Of a stretch of 7,855 nt of DNA, positions 6,188 to 7,855 are shown piece after piece. Below the pieces are notes generated by a model. The model searched no databases. It saw nothing but the letters and a program-made list of their open reading frames with translations, and was not told where the DNA came from. A program made the position numbers and the translations under genes. Numbering within the stretch: the first letter of the stretch is position 1; each line of letters opens with the position of its first letter. The stretch comes from an uncultured Bilophila sp. (GTDB taxonomy: Bacteria > Desulfobacterota > Desulfovibrionia > Desulfovibrionales > Desulfovibrionaceae), in contig CABKMN010000108.1 of NCBI GenBank assembly GCA_902373525.1, positions 1 to 7,855 on the forward strand, read 5' to 3'.

Positions 6188-7318
6188 TTACTTCTGCAAC
6201 ACGAATCCGCCGTCGGCGTTCACTTCATAGACCTTGTACAGGTCGCCGATCCGGTCGCCCTTCTCGTTGAAGCCGAGCTTGCCGGTCAGGCCGGGGTAGT
6301 CCTTGAGGTCCTTCTTGAGATAGGCGGCCACGGCTTCGGGGGTGGGTTCCACACCGGCCTGAAGCGCGGCGGTGATGACCTTGAAGGAGTCGCCCGCGAG
6401 CACGGACCAGACGGAGCTGGGCAGGCTGTTGTACTGCGCCTTGTAGCGGGAGAAGAAATCCTTGGCTTCGGGCGTATCGAAATCGTGGGCGGACGGCGGG
6501 CTGATGAAGAAGTAGCCCTTGGCGGCGTCCTTGCCCGCGATCTTCACGAGGTCGGTGTTGTTGGCGGCGTCGCCGCCCATCATGGGCACATCCCAGTGCA
6601 TTTCCTTCTTCTGGCGGAGCAGCATGCCCGCTTCGGGGTAGTAGCCGGTGAAGAAGATGAGGTCGGGATCGGCGGCCTTCAGCTTGGTGAGGATGGCGGT
6701 GTAGTCGCGTTCGCTCGGGGTCAGCGCGTCGTAGAACACGACCGGCACGCCCGCTTCCTTGAGGCCCTTCTGCGCCTCTTCGGCGAGGCCCTTGGCGTAG
6801 GAGGAGTTGTCGTGCAGGATGGCGACCTTCTTGAAGCCCTTGGCGGCGATGACCTTGCTGGCCACGCGGCCCTGCTCGTCGTCGCGCGGGCAGGTGCGGA
6901 AGAAGAGGGGCAGGCCCTTTTCCGTCAGCCGCACGCTGGTGGAACCGGTGGCGATCTGCATGATCTCGGCTTCGTCGATGATGTTCTGGGAGGCTTCGGT
7001 CACGGCGGAACCGTAGGTGCCGATGACCGCCATCACGCCGGCGGAGGCCAGCTTCTGGGCGGCGAGGGAGGCCGTGCGCGGATCGCCCGCGTCGTCTTCC
7101 ACGATCAGCTCGATGTTCCGTCCGTTGATGCCGCCCGCCTTGTTCACTTCCGAAACGAGCAGGCTGACGATCTGCTGCATGTCCTGGCCTTCGCTGGCCC
7201 ATTTGCCGGTGAGCGGGCACATGAGGCCGATGCGGATGGCGTCCGCGGCAAAGGAGGGACCGGCCGCCAGCATGAGCATGGCGACGGCAACCATCAGTTT
7301 TTTCACAAGATTGTTCAT
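6188..7318 (-). CDS. livK: Periplasmic branched-chain amino-acid binding protein (LivK/LivJ type)
   Basis: This is the substrate-binding protein of the importer, a type I periplasmic binding protein of 376 residues. A clear signal peptide is present: KK at 6-7, a hydrophobic core LMVAVAMLMLAAG (8-20) and a probable cut after SFA (22-24). There is no lipobox, so it should be soluble in the periplasm. Family marks are IRIGLMCPLTGKWASEGQ (28-45), NKAGGINGRNIELIVEDDAG (59-78), GSAVTEAS (103-110), ATGSTS (123-128), FFRTCPRDDEQG (139-150) and DNSSYAKGLAEEA (170-182). The open frame extends 36 codons upstream to 7426, but ATG 7318 is correct because it begins the signal peptide and has AGGGGA 4 bases before it. 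The exact substrate (leucine, isoleucine, valine or a related amino acid) cannot be read from the sequence. It is the first gene of the operon. Confidence 0.95.
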   Translation of the reverse strand: MNNLVKKLMVAVAMLMLAAGPSFAADAIRIGLMCPLTGKWASEGQDMQQIVSLLVSEVNKAGGINGRNIELIVEDDAGDPRTASLAAQKLASAGVMAVIGTYGSAVTEASQNIIDEAEIMQIATGSTSVRLTEKGLPLFFRTCPRDDEQGRVASKVIAAKGFKKVAILHDNSSYAKGLAEEAQKGLKEAGVPVVFYDALTPSERDYTAILTKLKAADPDLIFFTGYYPEAGMLLRQKKEMHWDVPMMGGDAANNTDLVKIAGKDAAKGYFFISPPSAHDFDTPEAKDFFSRYKAQYNSLPSSVWSVLAGDSFKVITAALQAGVEPTPEAVAAYLKKDLKDYPGLTGKLGFNEKGDRIGDLYKVYEVNADGGFVLQK

Positions 7319-7322
7319 GCTT

Positions 7323-7328
7323 TCCCCT
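7323..7328 (-). promoter_or_regulatory. Ribosome binding site of livK
   Basis: On the minus strand this reads AGGGGA, ending 4 bases before the ATG at 7318. It supports the start at the signal peptide rather than the in-frame ATG at 7426. Confidence 0.7.
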
Positions 7329-7495
7329 GAGAAATGGAACGTTTTTCGGATGGGACGACGGGGCGGGAGAGCCGGGGCCCTGCTTTTCCGAATGAAACAG
7401 GCGGCGTCCCGCATGGTGCCAAGCATCCACCGTACAACAAAATAAGGGAAAACGGAACCCGGTCGGGCCGAACGATCCGCACCGGTTTCCGCCGG

Positions 7496-7518
7496 ATCGC
7501 CCCTGTGGACGGGGCGAT
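7496..7518. promoter_or_regulatory. Dyad symmetry, possible operator or leader hairpin of livK
   Basis: The arms ATCGCCCC (7496-7503) and GGGGCGAT (7511-7518) are perfect reverse complements around a 7-base centre. The dyad lies 178 bp upstream of livK, within the divergent region. It could be a regulator site or a 5' leader stem-loop; the sequence does not decide. Confidence 0.4.
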
Positions 7519-7577
7519 GGCGGACGCCTCCCGCGGCGGGGCCGGATGAGAACGTTGGGAGTACAAAAATTCGTCCC

Positions 7578-7606
7578 TTGATTTACCGAAAACGAGACTA
7601 TATGTT
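7578..7606 (+). promoter_or_regulatory. Probable sigma-70 promoter of the zinc-ribbon gene
   Basis: TTGATT (7578-7583) and TATGTT (7601-7606) are separated by 17 bases, each matching four of six consensus positions. The pair lies in the AT-rich part of the gap and ends 33 bp before the GTG start. TATATG at 7599-7604 is an alternative -10 with 15-base spacing. Confidence 0.45.
7597..7602 (-). promoter_or_regulatory. Possible -10 element for livK
   Basis: Read on the minus strand this is TATAGT, five of six matches to the -10 consensus. No good -35 lies 15-19 bases upstream. If used, the livK leader would be about 270 bases and its promoter would overlap the plus-strand promoter. Confidence 0.22.
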
Positions 7607-7639
7607 CTGGAGTAATGTACGATTTTTTCGAGGTGCCCT

Positions 7640-7855
7640 GTGCTGATTCGTTGTCCCGAATGTCAGTTTGAACGCCAGATAGACGCCGACGCCATTCCCG
7701 CCAATGCGGTGATGGCGACTTGCCCGCATTGCCAATGCCGCTTCCGTTTCCGCAACCCCGACGGCACCCCCGTCGCCGAGGAGCAGCCCGCTCCGGCGGC
7801 CCCCGCCGCAGCCGCCGCTTCGACCGCAACCCCTTCCGCCTCCGCCGGGCAGACC
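7640..7855 (+). CDS. Zinc-ribbon (MJ0042-type) domain protein, N-terminal part
   Basis: The gene runs off the right edge; 72 codons are visible. The N-terminus has a two-knuckle zinc ribbon, CPEC (5-8) and CPHC (28-31), with a further cysteine at 33. The pattern IRCPEC...CPHC..RFRF fits the MJ0042-type zinc ribbon found at the start of many deltaproteobacterial proteins of unknown role. From about residue 45 it becomes an Ala/Pro/Ser/Thr-rich linker, which usually leads to another domain or a membrane segment; that part lies outside the window. The GTG start is chosen because GAGGTG (7630-7635) sits just before it and an in-frame TAA at 7613-7615 rules out an earlier start. It is transcribed divergently from livK. 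Its function cannot be named from what is visible. Confidence 0.8.
   Translation, partial: MLIRCPECQFERQIDADAIPANAVMATCPHCQCRFRFRNPDGTPVAEEQPAPAAPAAAAASTATPSASAGQT

Larger units (their letters stand above)
7319..7639. other. Divergent control region between livK and the zinc-ribbon gene
   Basis: This 321-bp region separates two genes transcribed away from each other, so it should carry both promoters. Bases 7557-7630 are AT-rich compared with the rest of the window and hold a plausible plus-strand promoter. The 7320-7550 part is GC-rich and would be the livK leader. It holds an 8-bp-arm dyad at 7496-7518. I see no good -35/-10 pair for livK. The open frames in it look like products of GC-rich composition, apart from the leader frame discussed in the findings. 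Confidence 0.6.

Noticed and set aside
5993..6230. Plus-strand AGGAGG at 5993-5998 followed by an open frame
   Set aside because: No start codon lies at a proper distance (TTG at 6000 is too close, TTG at 6012 too far), and the translation resembles nothing.
7408..7425. Possible sigma-54 promoter before livK (TTGGCAC on the minus strand)
   Set aside because: The GG half is present, but no GC lies at the required spacing and the TTGCA-like half is missing.
7319..7426. Longer livK start at the in-frame ATG at 7426
   Set aside because: It would bury the signal peptide behind 36 basic residues. The ATG at 7318 has a good ribosome binding site and a standard signal sequence.
6225..7829. 534-residue minus-strand open frame covering livK and the right-hand gap
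   Set aside because: It is the shifted frame of livK, Arg/His/Gly-rich, and also runs antisense to the zinc-ribbon start. livK motifs are in the other frame.
1..7855. CRISPR array, insertion sequence, tRNA or rRNA
   Set aside because: There are no regularly spaced direct repeats, no transposase-like frame, and no tRNA or rRNA signature. The three hairpin repeats are widely spaced and differ in their stems.

Overview
The window is about 7.9 kb of GC-rich bacterial chromosome. Its gene content is ordinary: a complete branched-chain amino-acid type ABC transporter operon (livK-livH-livM-livG-livF), then hslU and argB, all read from the minus strand. At the right edge the start of a zinc-ribbon protein gene is read from the plus strand. 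The GC bias, the hslU-argB pairing, the LivKHMGF order and the G/C-rich hairpin repeats after stop codons suggest a sulfate-reducer-like deltaproteobacterium (Desulfovibrionaceae). That placement is inference from general knowledge, not from a search.

Layout in transcription order, from right to left. The 321-bp gap 7319-7639 is a divergent control region. Rightward from it runs a GTG-started gene (7640 to beyond the window end) with a CPEC/CPHC zinc ribbon. Leftward from it runs livK (substrate-binding protein with a signal peptide), then a 201-bp spacer full of stem-loops, then livH, livM and livG joined by two 4-bp ATGA overlaps. A 149-bp gap holding a G/C-rich hairpin repeat follows, then livF. 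A second copy of the repeat lies between livF and hslU. hslU and argB are only 17 bp apart. A third copy lies just after argB at the window's left edge.

Function: LivK would capture leucine, isoleucine, valine or a related amino acid in the periplasm. LivH and LivM form the membrane channel, and LivG and LivF are the paired ATPases. HslU is the unfoldase partner of the HslV peptidase; hslV is not in this window. ArgB carries out the second step of arginine synthesis and has the N-terminal helix seen in arginine-inhibited forms.

I found no mobile element, CRISPR array, tRNA, rRNA or unknown defence-type system. The points worth a second look are the three-copy hairpin repeat family (one copy splits livG from livF), the structured livK-livH spacer, the missing ribosome binding site of livH, the dyad and possible leader frame ahead of livK, and hslU standing without hslV.
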